Assembly: GCF_016741855.1 (NCBI RefSeq)
Contig: NZ_JAERRH010000014.1
Coordinates: 124,001 to 188,000, forward strand
Source: Streptomyces musisoli
GTDB lineage: Bacteria; Actinomycetota; Actinomycetes; Streptomycetales; Streptomycetaceae
Direction: 5' to 3'
DNA length: 64,000 nt
How positions within the stretch are numbered: position 1 is the first letter of the stretch; the number at the start of each line of letters is the position of its first letter. Shown here piece by piece: positions 32,585-40,745 of this stretch. The translations under genes were made by a program, and so were the position numbers. The notes below the pieces were generated by a model. That model was given only the letters and a program-made list of their open reading frames with translations, was not told the DNA's origin and made no database searches.

Positions 32585-33271
32585 CTAGGCGGCCGGGGCG
32601 ACGAGCCGGTAGCCGACGCCGCGTACGGTCTCGATCAGCGCGGGCATGCGCAGTTTGGCGCGCAGGGAGGCGACGTGCACCTCCAGGGTGCGGCCGGTGC
32701 CCTCCCAACTGGTGCGCCAGACCTCGCTGATGATCTGTTCCCGCCGGAAGACCACTCCGGGCCGCTGGGCGAGCAGGGCGAGCAGATCGAACTCCTTGCG
32801 GGTCAGCTGGACCACCGTGCCGTCCACGCTGACCTGGCGGGTGGGCAGTTCGATCCGGACGGAGCCGAGGAGCAGGGCGTCCTCGCCGCCGGTCGCGGGG
32901 TCCTCGTGCACGGTGCGCCGGCTGACGGCGTGGATCCGCGCGAGCAGTTCCCCGGTGTCGTACGGCTTGACGACGTAGTCGTCGGCGCCCAGGTTGAGCC
33001 CATGGATGCGGGAGCGGACGTCGGAACGCGCGGTCACCATGATCACCGGGATGCTGGTGCGCTTGCGGATCTTGCCGCAGACCTCGTAGCCGTCCTGGTC
33101 GGGCAGGCCGAGGTCGAGCAGGACGACGCCGAAGCCCGCGCCCTCGGGAACGAGCGCCTGGAGGGCCTCCTCGCCACTGCGCGCGTGGGTGACGTGGAAG
33201 CCGTGCCGCGCGAGGACGGCCGACAGGGCCGCGGCGACGTGGTTGTCGTCCTCGACGAGGAGCAGTCTCAT
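32585..33271 (-). CDS. gluR: OmpR-family response regulator, GluR-type
   Basis: 228 residues. Receiver domain MRLLLVEDDNHVAAAL, phospho-acceptor Asp in VVLLDLGLPDQDG, Thr/Ser in IMVTARSD and Lys in DDYVVKPYD. The winged-helix output domain has LTRKEFDLLALLAQRPGVVF and ends TVRGVGYRL. ATG 33271 is preceded by GGAGGG at about nine bases; a longer frame upstream is not coding-like. Transcribed divergently from gluABCD, it is well placed to control both; direct repeats lie upstream of gluA. Confidence 0.88.
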   Translation of the reverse strand: MRLLLVEDDNHVAAALSAVLARHGFHVTHARSGEEALQALVPEGAGFGVVLLDLGLPDQDGYEVCGKIRKRTSIPVIMVTARSDVRSRIHGLNLGADDYVVKPYDTGELLARIHAVSRRTVHEDPATGGEDALLLGSVRIELPTRQVSVDGTVVQLTRKEFDLLALLAQRPGVVFRREQIISEVWRTSWEGTGRTLEVHVASLRAKLRMPALIETVRGVGYRLVAPAA

Positions 33272-33481
33272 CCCGGCCCCCTCCAGTTCAGCGGTCGTAC
33301 GGTCTCGGTTCGCGGCAGCCTTGTAGATCACACGCACGCGCGCGTGCACCATGGCAGTGACGCTGATGGATAAGGACGGCGTCAAGGGGGTTCGGGTTGC
33401 GGGCCGCTTCCGTTACCCGGCCGATACGCGCACAGGCGCCAAGTGCTACGACACGTGTCCGATTGCTATCGGATCGTGATG

Positions 33482-33532
33482 CTCAGATCTCCCTCAGATG
33501 TGATGACGCAGGTCACAGCCCCTCACTACTGT
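33482..33532 (+). promoter_or_regulatory. gluA promoter with CTCAGAT direct repeats, possible GluR site
   Basis: ATGACG (33503-33508), 18 bp, TACTGT (33527-33532) is a plausible promoter 36 bp before gluA. Immediately upstream CTCAGAT occurs at 33482 and 33493, 11 bp apart. This is the spacing expected for tandem binding of OmpR-type regulators. Confidence 0.55.
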
Positions 33533-33567
33533 CCTCGGAAACCCGAGGAGGACGGAGCCCGAGAGCG

Positions 33568-34344
33568 ATGACCAAAGTAACGGTGGCCAAGGAGGACGCG
33601 GCCACGTCCGACGAACTGGTCGTCCTGAAGAGCGTCAACAAGCACTTCGGCGCGTTGCACGTGCTCCAGGACATCGACCTGACGATCGCCCGCGGCGAGG
33701 TCGTCGTGGTCATCGGGCCCTCCGGGTCCGGAAAGTCGACCCTGTGCCGCACCATCAACCGCCTGGAGACGATCGACTCAGGCGCGATCACGATCGACGG
33801 CAAGGCCCTGCCGCACGAAGGCCGGGAACTGGCGCGGCTGCGGGCCGACGTCGGGATGGTGTTCCAGTCGTTCAACCTCTTCGCGCACAAGACCGTGCTC
33901 GAGAACGTCATGCTGGGCCAGCTCAAGGTGCGCAAGGCGGACAAGAAGCAGGCCGAGGAGAAGGCCCGGGCCCTGCTGGACCGGGTCGGCGTGGGCACCC
34001 AGGCCGACAAGTACCCCGCCCAGCTGTCCGGCGGCCAGCAGCAGCGCGTCGCGATCGCGCGGGCGCTGGCGATGGGCCCGAAGGTCATGCTGTTCGACGA
34101 GCCGACCTCCGCCCTGGACCCCGAGATGATCAACGAGGTCCTGGAGGTCATGCAGCAGCTCGCGCGTGAGGGCATGACGATGATCGTGGTCACGCACGAG
34201 ATGGGCTTCGCGCGATCGGCCGCGAACCGGGTGGTCTTCATGGCGGACGGCCGGATCGTCGAACAGGCCGCCCCCGACCAGTTCTTCAGCAACCCGCGCA
34301 GCGACCGGGCCAAGGACTTCCTGTCCAAGATCCTGCACCACTGA
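33568..34344 (+). CDS. gluA: Glutamate ABC transporter ATP-binding protein
   Basis: The ATPase of the GluABCD amino-acid uptake system, 258 residues. Walker A GPSGSGKSTLCRTINR, Q-loop GMVFQSFNLFAHKT, signature LSGGQQQRVAIARAL, Walker B VMLFDEPTSALDPEM and the switch His in VVTHEMGFAR. ATG 33568 lies after GAGGAGGACGGAG. It is first in the operon gluABCD, divergent from gluR. Confidence 0.95.
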   Translation: MTKVTVAKEDAATSDELVVLKSVNKHFGALHVLQDIDLTIARGEVVVVIGPSGSGKSTLCRTINRLETIDSGAITIDGKALPHEGRELARLRADVGMVFQSFNLFAHKTVLENVMLGQLKVRKADKKQAEEKARALLDRVGVGTQADKYPAQLSGGQQQRVAIARALAMGPKVMLFDEPTSALDPEMINEVLEVMQQLAREGMTMIVVTHEMGFARSAANRVVFMADGRIVEQAAPDQFFSNPRSDRAKDFLSKILHH

Positions 34345-34410
34345 CATCACGGCCCGCTCGCCTCACGCGTCTCAGGGACCTCGTCCCTCACCACTCAAAG
34401 GATGTTCACC

Positions 34411-35241
34411 ATGAAGCTCCGCAAGGTCACCGCCGCCTCGGCCGTCCTCCTCGCCCTCTCCGTGACCGCCACCGCGTGCGGCGGCGACAAGGACGACAAG
34501 GGTTCCGGCGGTGGCAAGAAGATCACCATCGGCATCAAGTTCGACCAGCCCGGCATCGGCCAGAAGACCCCGCAGGGCTACTCCGGCTTCGACGTCGACG
34601 TCGCCACCTACGTCGCCAAGAAGCTCGGTTACAACGCGGACCAGATCGAGTGGAAGGAGTCGAAGAGCGCCGACCGCGAGACCATGCTGAAGCGCGGTGA
34701 CGTCGACTTCATCGTCGCCTCCTACTCGATCACCCCCGAGCGCCAGAAGCTCGTCGACTTCGCCGGCCCGTACCTGCTGGCCCACCAGGACGTGCTGGTC
34801 CGCGCCGACGACGCCTCGATCAAGTCGGCCGCCGACCTCAACAAGGCGAAGCTGTGCTCGGTCACCGGCTCGACCTCGGCGCAGAACGTCAAGGACAGGC
34901 TCGCCCCCAAGGCGCAGCTCCAGAAGTACCCGACGTACTCCGCATGTCTGACCGGTCTCCAGAGCAAGGCGATCGACGCCCTCACCACGGACGACTCGAT
35001 CCTCGCCGGCTACGCCAGCCAGTCCCAGTTCAAGGGCAAGTTCAAGCTCGGCGGCCTGAAGATGACCAACGAGAACTACGGCATCGGCGTCAAGAAGGGC
35101 AGCGACCTCAAGGCCAAGATCAACAAGGCCCTCGAGGACATGGTGGCCGACAAGTCCTGGCAGCAGGCCGTGGACAAGAACTTCGGCCCGGCCGGCTACA
35201 AGAACGAGCCCGCCCCGAAGATCGGCGACATCAAGAGCTGA
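34411..35241 (+). CDS. gluB: Glutamate-binding lipoprotein
   Basis: The extracytoplasmic receptor of the system. A signal peptide ends SVTATAC-GGDKD, a lipobox, so it is membrane-tethered. Polar amino-acid binding fold: GYSGFDVDVATYVAKKLGY, IVASYSITPERQKLVDFAGP, then CSVTGSTSAQNV. ATG 34411 is preferred to the ATG three codons earlier because AAGGA is then eight bases upstream. It follows gluA by 66 bp and precedes a hairpin. Confidence 0.93.
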   Translation: MKLRKVTAASAVLLALSVTATACGGDKDDKGSGGGKKITIGIKFDQPGIGQKTPQGYSGFDVDVATYVAKKLGYNADQIEWKESKSADRETMLKRGDVDFIVASYSITPERQKLVDFAGPYLLAHQDVLVRADDASIKSAADLNKAKLCSVTGSTSAQNVKDRLAPKAQLQKYPTYSACLTGLQSKAIDALTTDDSILAGYASQSQFKGKFKLGGLKMTNENYGIGVKKGSDLKAKINKALEDMVADKSWQQAVDKNFGPAGYKNEPAPKIGDIKS

Positions 35242-35255
35242 GGCAACGCCCGTAG

Positions 35256-35284
35256 GGTGCGCCGTCCGTGAGGGCGGCGCATCC
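35256..35284 (+). terminator. Intra-operon hairpin between gluB and gluC
   Basis: GGTGCGCCGTCC, loop GTGA, then GGGCGGCGCATCC gives a stem of about 12 bp with G-U pairs. Such structures after binding-protein genes usually stabilise the upstream mRNA or attenuate the permease genes, giving excess receptor. Confidence 0.6.
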
Positions 35285-35316
35285 GGGCATCCCTACACGC
35301 GGAAGCGCGGGAGATC

Positions 35317-35985
35317 GTGTTCGACTTTCTTGAAGGTTACGACGTACTCGGTGCCTTCTGGACGACAGTGCAGCTGACCCTGTTGTCCGCCGTGGGCTCC
35401 CTGGTCTGGGGCACCCTGCTGGCCGGCATGCGGGTGGGCCCGGTACCGCTGATGCGCGGTTTCGGCACCGCCTACGTGAACATCGTGCGGAACATTCCAC
35501 TCACGGTGATCATCCTGTTCGCCTCGCTGGGCCTCCACGACACGCTGGGCATCAGCCTCGGGGCCGGCGATGTCGTGGACTCGTACAGCTTCCGGCTGGC
35601 GGTCCTCGGCCTGACCGTCTACACGTCGGCCTTCGTGTGCGAGGCGATCCGGGCCGGCATCAACACCGTGCCGGTGGGCCAGGCGGAGGCCGCGCGGGCC
35701 ATCGGCCTGAGCTTCACCCAGGTGCTGTTCCTGGTCGTGCTGCCGCAGGCCTTCCGGGCCGCCGTGCTCCCGCTGACCAACGTCCTGATCGCGTTGACGA
35801 AGAACACGACGGTGGCCGCCGCCATCGGCGTCGCCGAGGCGGCCGCGCTGATGAAGGACATGGTCGAGAACGAGGCGCAGTTGCTGCTGATCTCCGCGAT
35901 CTTCGCGTTCGGCTTCTGCTGCCTGACCCTGCCGACCGGTCTGATCCTCGGCTGGGTGAGCAAGAAGGTGGCGGTGAAGCGATGA
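35317..35985 (+). CDS. gluC: Glutamate ABC transporter permease
   Basis: 222 residues, His/Glu/polar amino-acid permease type. About five transmembrane helices; the EAA-loop reads GQAEAARAIGLSFTQVLFLV with QAFRAA following. GTG 35317 has GGGAG a few bases upstream. The stop overlaps the gluD start as ATGA. Confidence 0.93.
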   Translation: MFDFLEGYDVLGAFWTTVQLTLLSAVGSLVWGTLLAGMRVGPVPLMRGFGTAYVNIVRNIPLTVIILFASLGLHDTLGISLGAGDVVDSYSFRLAVLGLTVYTSAFVCEAIRAGINTVPVGQAEAARAIGLSFTQVLFLVVLPQAFRAAVLPLTNVLIALTKNTTVAAAIGVAEAAALMKDMVENEAQLLLISAIFAFGFCCLTLPTGLILGWVSKKVAVKR

Positions 35986-36947
35986 GCTCGGTCCTCTACG
36001 ACGCCCAGGGGCCGCGCGCCAAACGGCGCAACGTCCTCTACACGGTGCTCTTCATAGCCGCGCTCGCGGCGCTCGTCTGGTGGGTGTACACGTCCCTCGA
36101 CGAGAAGAACCAGCTGGAATGGGCGCTGTGGAAGCCCTACTTCGGCGGCGGCACCGAGGCGTACTCGACCTACATCTGGCCCGGCCTGCAGAACACCCTG
36201 AAGGCCGCGGCGCTGGCGATGATCATCGCGCTGCCGCTGGGCGCCGTCCTCGGTATCGCCCGGCTCTCGGACCATGCGTGGGTGCGGGGCCCGGCCACCG
36301 TCGTCGTGGAGTTCTTCCGCGCGATCCCGGTGCTGGTCCTGATGATCTTCGGCAACGAGCTGTACAGCCAGTACACCGACGTGAGTTCCGACGACCGTCC
36401 GCTCTACGCGGTCGTCACCGGCCTGGTGCTGTACAACGCGTCCGTGCTCGCCGAGATCGTCCGCGCGGGCATCCTCGCACTGCCGAAGGGCCAGTCCGAG
36501 GCGGCCATGGCCATCGGTCTGCGCAAGAACCAGGTGATGCGGCTCATCCTGCTGCCGCAGGCGGTCACCGCGATGCTCCCGGCGATCGTCAGCCAGCTGG
36601 TGGTCATCGTCAAGGACACCGCGCTCGGCGGCGCCGTCCTCACCTTCCCCGAACTGCTCGCCGCGGCGAACACCATGAGCGGCTACTACGGCGCCAACAC
36701 CATCGCGTCCTTCACGATCGTGGCCTTGATCTTCGTGATCCTCAACTTCTCGCTGACCTCGTTCGCCGGCTGGCTGGAGGGCCGGCTGCGGCGGCGCAAG
36801 AAGTCGACCGGTGCGGTGCTCGGCGCCCAGGGCGTCGCGAACATCCCGGGTACGGCGGCGACCGGGGCAGGCGGCGCCCCGGGGGGCGTGGATCTCAGCG
36901 GTCTCCTCGCCGACGACGGCCCGCAGGATGCCGGCAAGGTCGACTGA
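35982..36947 (+). CDS. gluD: Glutamate ABC transporter permease
   Basis: 321 residues, the partner permease of GluC. The EAA loop reads GQSEAAMAIGLRKNQVMRLI. It has an N-terminal cytoplasmic segment and a longer Gly/Ala-rich C-terminal tail than GluC. Start ATG 35982 overlaps the gluC stop, so translation is coupled. The operon ends at a very strong terminator 19 bp later. Confidence 0.93.
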   Translation: MSSVLYDAQGPRAKRRNVLYTVLFIAALAALVWWVYTSLDEKNQLEWALWKPYFGGGTEAYSTYIWPGLQNTLKAAALAMIIALPLGAVLGIARLSDHAWVRGPATVVVEFFRAIPVLVLMIFGNELYSQYTDVSSDDRPLYAVVTGLVLYNASVLAEIVRAGILALPKGQSEAAMAIGLRKNQVMRLILLPQAVTAMLPAIVSQLVVIVKDTALGGAVLTFPELLAAANTMSGYYGANTIASFTIVALIFVILNFSLTSFAGWLEGRLRRRKKSTGAVLGAQGVANIPGTAATGAGGAPGGVDLSGLLADDGPQDAGKVD

Positions 36948-36966
36948 CGATCATTCAGGTGACATG

Positions 36967-37012
36967 AAGCGACCGGGGGCAGTGGCGTGATCGCCACTGC
37001 CCCCGGTCGCTT
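36967..37012. terminator. Strong terminator of the gluABCD operon
   Basis: A perfect 21-bp stem (opening AAGCGACCGGGGGCAGTGG) with a TGAT loop, 19 bp after the gluD stop. Confidence 0.9.
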
Positions 37013-37039
37013 GACGCAAACTCTGTCAATGGGTTGCAT
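37011..37039 (+). promoter_or_regulatory. Promoter of the FAD monooxygenase gene
   Basis: TTGACG (37011-37016), 17 bp, TTGCAT (37034-37039), abutting the gluD terminator and about 85 bp before the monooxygenase start. The -35 box is the left arm of TTGAC-N9-GTCAA, a possible repressor site. Confidence 0.5.
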
Positions 37040-37123
37040 ACGTTTCGTGATCGTGCACCCCGCTCCGCCTTCCTGTTCACTTGTCTCCGTCAGGGCATCG
37101 TCACGGGCAGGGGGCGCCGCGTC

Positions 37124-38764
37124 ATGGACCCGGTGATCATCGTCGGAGCGGGGCCGGTCGGACTGACGCTCGCCCTGCTGCTGGCCCGCCAGAACGTGCC
37201 CGCCGTCGTCCTGGACGAGGGCCCCGGCAAGGACGAACCCCGCCCGGCACGCACCGTCGTCCTGCGCGAGGACACGGCGGCCCTGCTGGAGCGGCTGACC
37301 GGAGCGGACCTCGGTGAGCACGGCGTGCGCTGGGCCGGATGGCGGTCCCTGCGCCGCAAACAGGTGATGAGCGAGGTCGCTTTCGACGCGGCCGATCCCG
37401 CCGCCCCGCTGCACATCGCCCAGCACGTCCTCACGAACGCCCTGCGTGCGGCCCTGGCCGACGAGCCGCTGGTGAAGGTGGCCGTCGACAGCCGACTGGA
37501 CGCGGCCGAGCAGGAGCGTTCCGGCGTCACCGCGCACACGCGTGGGCCCAGGGCCACCTGGTGGCGCGGCAGTTATCTGGTCGGCTGCGACGGGCCCCGC
37601 TCGACCGTGCGCAAGCTCCAGGACATCCGCTTCCCGGGCCGTACGGCGGTGGAGCGGCACGCGGTCGCCACGCTGCGCGCGGAACTTCCGTGGGAGGGCC
37701 AGGCGTTGCTCCATCGGACGCCGCCGTGGCGGTCGTCCGGGCCCTCGGCCGGGGAGGTGACCGCCCGCCCCCTCCCGGACGGCGCCTGGCGCCTGGACTG
37801 GCTCCTGCCGCCGGGCAAGGACCTGGTCACGCCCGAGACCCTGGTGGCCCGGATCCGCGAGACCCTCACGGGCTGGACGGACAGCACCGCACCGGCGTAC
37901 GACCTGCTCGACACCGGTGTCCACACGGTGCACCACCGCCTGGCCCGCCGGTGGCGGGCCGGCCGGGTCTTCCTCGCCGGGGACGCGGCCCATCTGCTCG
38001 GCGCGTTCGGCACGCAGGGGCTCGACGAGGGCCTGCGGGACGCCGACAACCTCGCCTGGAAGCTGGCCACGGCCTGGCACCACGGCCCGCACGAGGCACT
38101 GCTGGACAGCTACCAGGCCGAGCGGCGCGCGGTGGTCGCCGCCCGGCTGCGCGCCGCCGACCAGGCACTGCCGGTGCTGCGCGGCGGAGGCGGACTGCGC
38201 AGCATCGTGCCGGGCGCGGGGCGGGGACACGACGCGCTGTTCGCCGACGGCCACCTGGGGCGCGGTCCGCTGGGCGCGTCCGGGACGTACGCCGGCTCGC
38301 CGCTCGCGCCCCGGCATCTGGAGGCGACCATTCCGGTCGACACCCCGCCAGGCGCACCGGTGGCCGATGTCCGGGTCACGGCGGAGGACGGCTCCTTCGT
38401 ACAGCTGCGGAACCGGCTCGGCCGCGGCGCGTTGCTCGTCGTGCTGATCGCGCCCGGTACGGGGGTCTGGGACCGCAAGCACTGGGTGTCCGCCGGGGTC
38501 ATGCCCCGGCTCGCGGCGGCCGTGACGGCGCTGCCGCACCCCGCCGAGCTGCTCGTCGCGGAGAGCTACCCGGGAGCCCCGGCGCACAGCGTGCTGCTGG
38601 TACGCCCCGACGGCCACCTGGTCACCGCGCTGAGCGGAGTCCGCCCGGCCGACCTGTACGCGGCGGCGGAGGCCGCCTTGGGCGGCGTGGCGCAGGGGGA
38701 ACGGAAGGACGAGGAGCGGAAGGAGCCGGCGCCGAAGGAGGAAGCCCACTCCGGCGCACGCTGA
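37124..38764 (+). CDS. FAD-dependent aromatic-type monooxygenase
   Basis: A PHBH-fold flavoprotein of 546 residues, resembling hydroxylases of polyketide and phenolic catabolism. FAD motifs: GAGPVGLTLALLLA (GxGxxG), YLVGCDGPRSTVRK (DG) and VFLAGDAAHLLGAFGTQGLD (GD). The C-terminal third is thioredoxin-like (LLVVLIAPGTGVWDRKHWV), ending in a charged tail. ATG 37124 has AGGGGG about ten bases upstream. It stands alone, with its own promoter after the glu operon. Substrate unknown. Confidence 0.88.
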   Translation: MDPVIIVGAGPVGLTLALLLARQNVPAVVLDEGPGKDEPRPARTVVLREDTAALLERLTGADLGEHGVRWAGWRSLRRKQVMSEVAFDAADPAAPLHIAQHVLTNALRAALADEPLVKVAVDSRLDAAEQERSGVTAHTRGPRATWWRGSYLVGCDGPRSTVRKLQDIRFPGRTAVERHAVATLRAELPWEGQALLHRTPPWRSSGPSAGEVTARPLPDGAWRLDWLLPPGKDLVTPETLVARIRETLTGWTDSTAPAYDLLDTGVHTVHHRLARRWRAGRVFLAGDAAHLLGAFGTQGLDEGLRDADNLAWKLATAWHHGPHEALLDSYQAERRAVVAARLRAADQALPVLRGGGGLRSIVPGAGRGHDALFADGHLGRGPLGASGTYAGSPLAPRHLEATIPVDTPPGAPVADVRVTAEDGSFVQLRNRLGRGALLVVLIAPGTGVWDRKHWVSAGVMPRLAAAVTALPHPAELLVAESYPGAPAHSVLLVRPDGHLVTALSGVRPADLYAAAEAALGGVAQGERKDEERKEPAPKEEAHSGAR

Positions 38765-39130
38765 CCGTGCCGGGGGGGACGGGGGAAGCGCCGTTGGCGG
38801 GCCTCGGCGGTGCCGGGCACCGGGAGTCCGGCTCCCGCGCGCCCTGACTGTGCCGGTGCATGGGGAAACGCCGTCAGCAGGCCGCGCGGCGCCGGGCGCG
38901 GGGCGCCTTCGGTGCGTACTGATCGCGCCGGGGCACGGGAAACCGCCATCGCCGGCCGCGGGGTGGTCGGCTCCGATGTGTCCTCATCGCCCGGGGCACG
39001 TGGGAACCGCCGCCGGCAGGCCTCGACCGTCTTGGGGCGGGGCCGCGGGGTGGTCGGCTCCGGGGTGTCTGCGTCGTGTGCGGTGCGAGGGTGTGCGGAG
39101 CGGACTCCGGCGCGCCCTGACCGCGCGCCC
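38750..39130. repeat. Degenerate tandem copies of the monooxygenase 3' end
   Basis: Stop-codon contexts recur: CGCTGACCGTGCCGGGG (gene, 38759), then CCTGACTGTGCCGGTG (38843), ACTGATCGCGCCGGGG (38918), CTCATCGCCCGGGGCAC (38983) and, before 39130, CTCCGGCGCGCCCTGACCGC, which repeats the gene's CTCCGGCGCACGCTGACCG. Unit length is 64-83 bp except before the last copy. No gene lies in 38765-39195. Confidence 0.6.
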
Positions 39131-39159
39131 TTCACCCCCGTCCACGGGGTGACACCCGG

Positions 39160-39188
39160 TTGACCGGCGTGGGCCGGCATGTTGTACT
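39160..39188 (+). promoter_or_regulatory. Promoter of the leader peptide-cysteine dioxygenase operon
   Basis: TTGACC (39160-39165), 17 bp, TGTACT (39183-39188). The predicted start of transcription is about 39195-39196, exactly the GTG of the leader peptide, implying a leaderless first cistron. Confidence 0.65.
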
Positions 39189-39195
39189 CCGGATC

Positions 39196-39282
39196 GTGAC
39201 CGACACCTGTGTGCGCCTGTGGCGGAGGGTCCACATGGACCTCGTCCGCTACGCGGGCTGCGTGTGTCGCCCGTCCTGCTGA
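39196..39282 (+). CDS. Cysteine-rich leader peptide upstream of cysteine dioxygenase
   Basis: A 28-residue frame beginning GTG ACC GAC and ending HMDLVRYAGCVCRPSC-stop, with four Cys, two of them as C-x-C and one the last residue. The HMDLVR core and Cys-rich end match the short putative leader peptides seen before sulfur-metabolism genes in actinobacteria, where ribosome stalling on scarce Cys codons changes expression of the next gene. It starts seven bases after the -10 box, so it is probably leaderless; internal ATG 39235 also has a good GGAGGG site. The dioxygenase begins 68 bp later. Confidence 0.65.
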   Translation: MTDTCVRLWRRVHMDLVRYAGCVCRPSC

Positions 39283-39350
39283 ATTCGCATCCCTTCCTCA
39301 CCGGCGCCGTCGTGCGCCCTTTTCCGCGAACCCTTTTCAGGACGGTACCC

Positions 39351-39896
39351 GTGTCTGTCCCCTCCCCTTCCCTGCCCTCGTCCCCGTCACGTGCCGCCGC
39401 CCCGGCGCCCACCCAGGCGGACCTCCTCGACTTCGTCCGGCGCACGGCGGCCGACGCCGAGCTGGTCGCCTCCCTGCCGCTCGATCCGGAGGGCCGCACC
39501 TGGGTACGGCTGCAAGGCCCCGGCGGAAGCGAGGCCTGGCTGATCGGCTGGCCACCCGGCACCGGCACCGGCTGGCACGACCACGCCGACTCGGTCGGCG
39601 CCTTCCTCACCGCCTCGGGCGAGCTGACCGAGAACTCCCTCGCCACCCGGCTCCCCACCGACGGCTGGAAGACCCTGGAACTCACCGAGGGCGTGGACCG
39701 CGTGCGCCGGCTGCCCGCCGGTCGGGGCCGTGGCTTCGGCCGTCATCACGTGCACGAGGTGCTCAACGAGTCCCGCGACCGGCACGCGATCTCCGTCCAC
39801 GCCTATTACCCGCCGTTGCCACGGATCCGCCGTTACAGTCGCACGGGCCAGGTGCTGCGCCTGGAGCAGGTCGAACGCCCGGAGGACTGGCAGTGA
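39351..39896 (+). CDS. Cysteine dioxygenase-family cupin
   Basis: 181 residues. Non-haem iron cupin motifs: GWHDHADSVGAFL (two His ligands) and GRHHVHEVLNES (third His), with HAYYPPLPRIRRY near the end. Cysteine dioxygenases convert L-cysteine to cysteine sulfinate. GTG 39351 has AGGACGG seven bases upstream; earlier in-frame starts run into the leader region. The stop overlaps the rhodanese start. The Cys-rich leader upstream fits a cysteine-responsive role. Confidence 0.85.
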   Translation: MSVPSPSLPSSPSRAAAPAPTQADLLDFVRRTAADAELVASLPLDPEGRTWVRLQGPGGSEAWLIGWPPGTGTGWHDHADSVGAFLTASGELTENSLATRLPTDGWKTLELTEGVDRVRRLPAGRGRGFGRHHVHEVLNESRDRHAISVHAYYPPLPRIRRYSRTGQVLRLEQVERPEDWQ

Positions 39897-40333
39897 GCGA
39901 CACCGGCGAACAGCAGGCGGGCACCGTCGCGGCCGACGAACGACCGCCCGGCATCGACGAACTGCTGGAGCGGGTCCGGGCCGGCTACCAGCGCATCGAG
40001 GCACGAGAGGCGCATGAGGCGGCGCGGGCCGGCCGGGCGCTGCTGGTCGACATCCGGTACGCGGCCCTGCGCGAGCGGGACGGACTCATCCCCGGCGCCG
40101 TCGTGGTCGAGCGCAACGAACTGGAGTGGCGCCTCGATCCCCAGGGCAGCCACCGCCTCCCCGAGGCCACCGGGCACGACCTGCGTGTCGTGGTGATCTG
40201 CAACGAGGGCTACGCCTCCAGCCTCGCCGCCGCATCCCTCCACCAGCTGGGCCTGTACCGGGCAACCGACCTGGTGGGCGGCTTCCAGGCCTGGCGGTCG
40301 GAAGGGCTGCCGGTGAAGCCGGCGAGGCCCTGA
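39893..40333 (+). CDS. Rhodanese-like sulfurtransferase domain protein
   Basis: 146 residues with one rhodanese domain: ALLVDIRYAALRERDG, then the active-site loop VVVICNEGYASSLAA with the persulfide-forming Cys, and DLVGGFQAWRSEGLPV. GTG 39893 overlaps the dioxygenase stop, with GGAGG seven bases upstream. It probably handles sulfane sulfur or sulfite from cysteine breakdown by its partner. Confidence 0.88.
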   Translation: MSDTGEQQAGTVAADERPPGIDELLERVRAGYQRIEAREAHEAARAGRALLVDIRYAALRERDGLIPGAVVVERNELEWRLDPQGSHRLPEATGHDLRVVVICNEGYASSLAAASLHQLGLYRATDLVGGFQAWRSEGLPVKPARP

Positions 40334-40356
40334 CCCCGGAGCCGAGGACAACGATG

Positions 40357-40381
40357 AACCCCCCGCGTGATGCGGGGGGTT
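40357..40381 (+). terminator. Terminator of the cysteine dioxygenase operon
   Basis: Perfect 10-bp stem AACCCCCCGC / GCGGGGGGTT with a GTGAT loop, 24 bp after the rhodanese stop. Confidence 0.8.
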
Positions 40382-40409
40382 CGCGGCAAAGGGTCTGCTT
40401 CGCCGGTGG

Positions 40410-40745
40410 TACGAGTCCTTTGCCGTGCTGCTAGTCCTCTGCCGTGGCGCTAGTCCTCTCCCATGGTGCTAGTCCTTTGCCGTGGTGCGAGACCTCCCTC
40501 CGTGGGCCGCCGGCTCGCCGTGGACAGTCCCGCGAGTCGTCCGCCGGGGGCTGCGGGTTCTTCGTGGGCTACTCCCACGGGTCCTCCGCCGTGGGCCGCC
40601 GATTCGCCGCGGCCCACCCCTTCACCGCGGCCCACCTCTTCACCGCGGGCTGCCTCTTCACCGCGGGCTGCCTCTTCACCGCGGGCTGCCTTTTGGCCGT
40701 GGGCTGCCTTTTGGCCGTGGGCTATTCCTTCGCCGTGGCGACCGT
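40410..40745. repeat. Tandem array of about 18-bp units merging with the permease gene end
   Basis: From 40410 units of the form GCTAGTCCTTTGCCGTGG recur four to five times. After a less regular stretch, at least six units of GGCTGCCTCTTCACCGCG follow from about 40610 to 40715. The last units (GGCTGCCTTTTGGCCGTG) resemble the final codons and stop of the minus-strand permease gene (GGCTATTCCTTCGCCGTG, 40720-40737). No other gene lies in 40334-40721. Confidence 0.75.

Noticed and set aside
38810..39163. Plus-strand frames of 80-120 codons after the FAD monooxygenase
   Set aside because: They cover a decayed tandem array, shift frame between units and lack ribosome sites.
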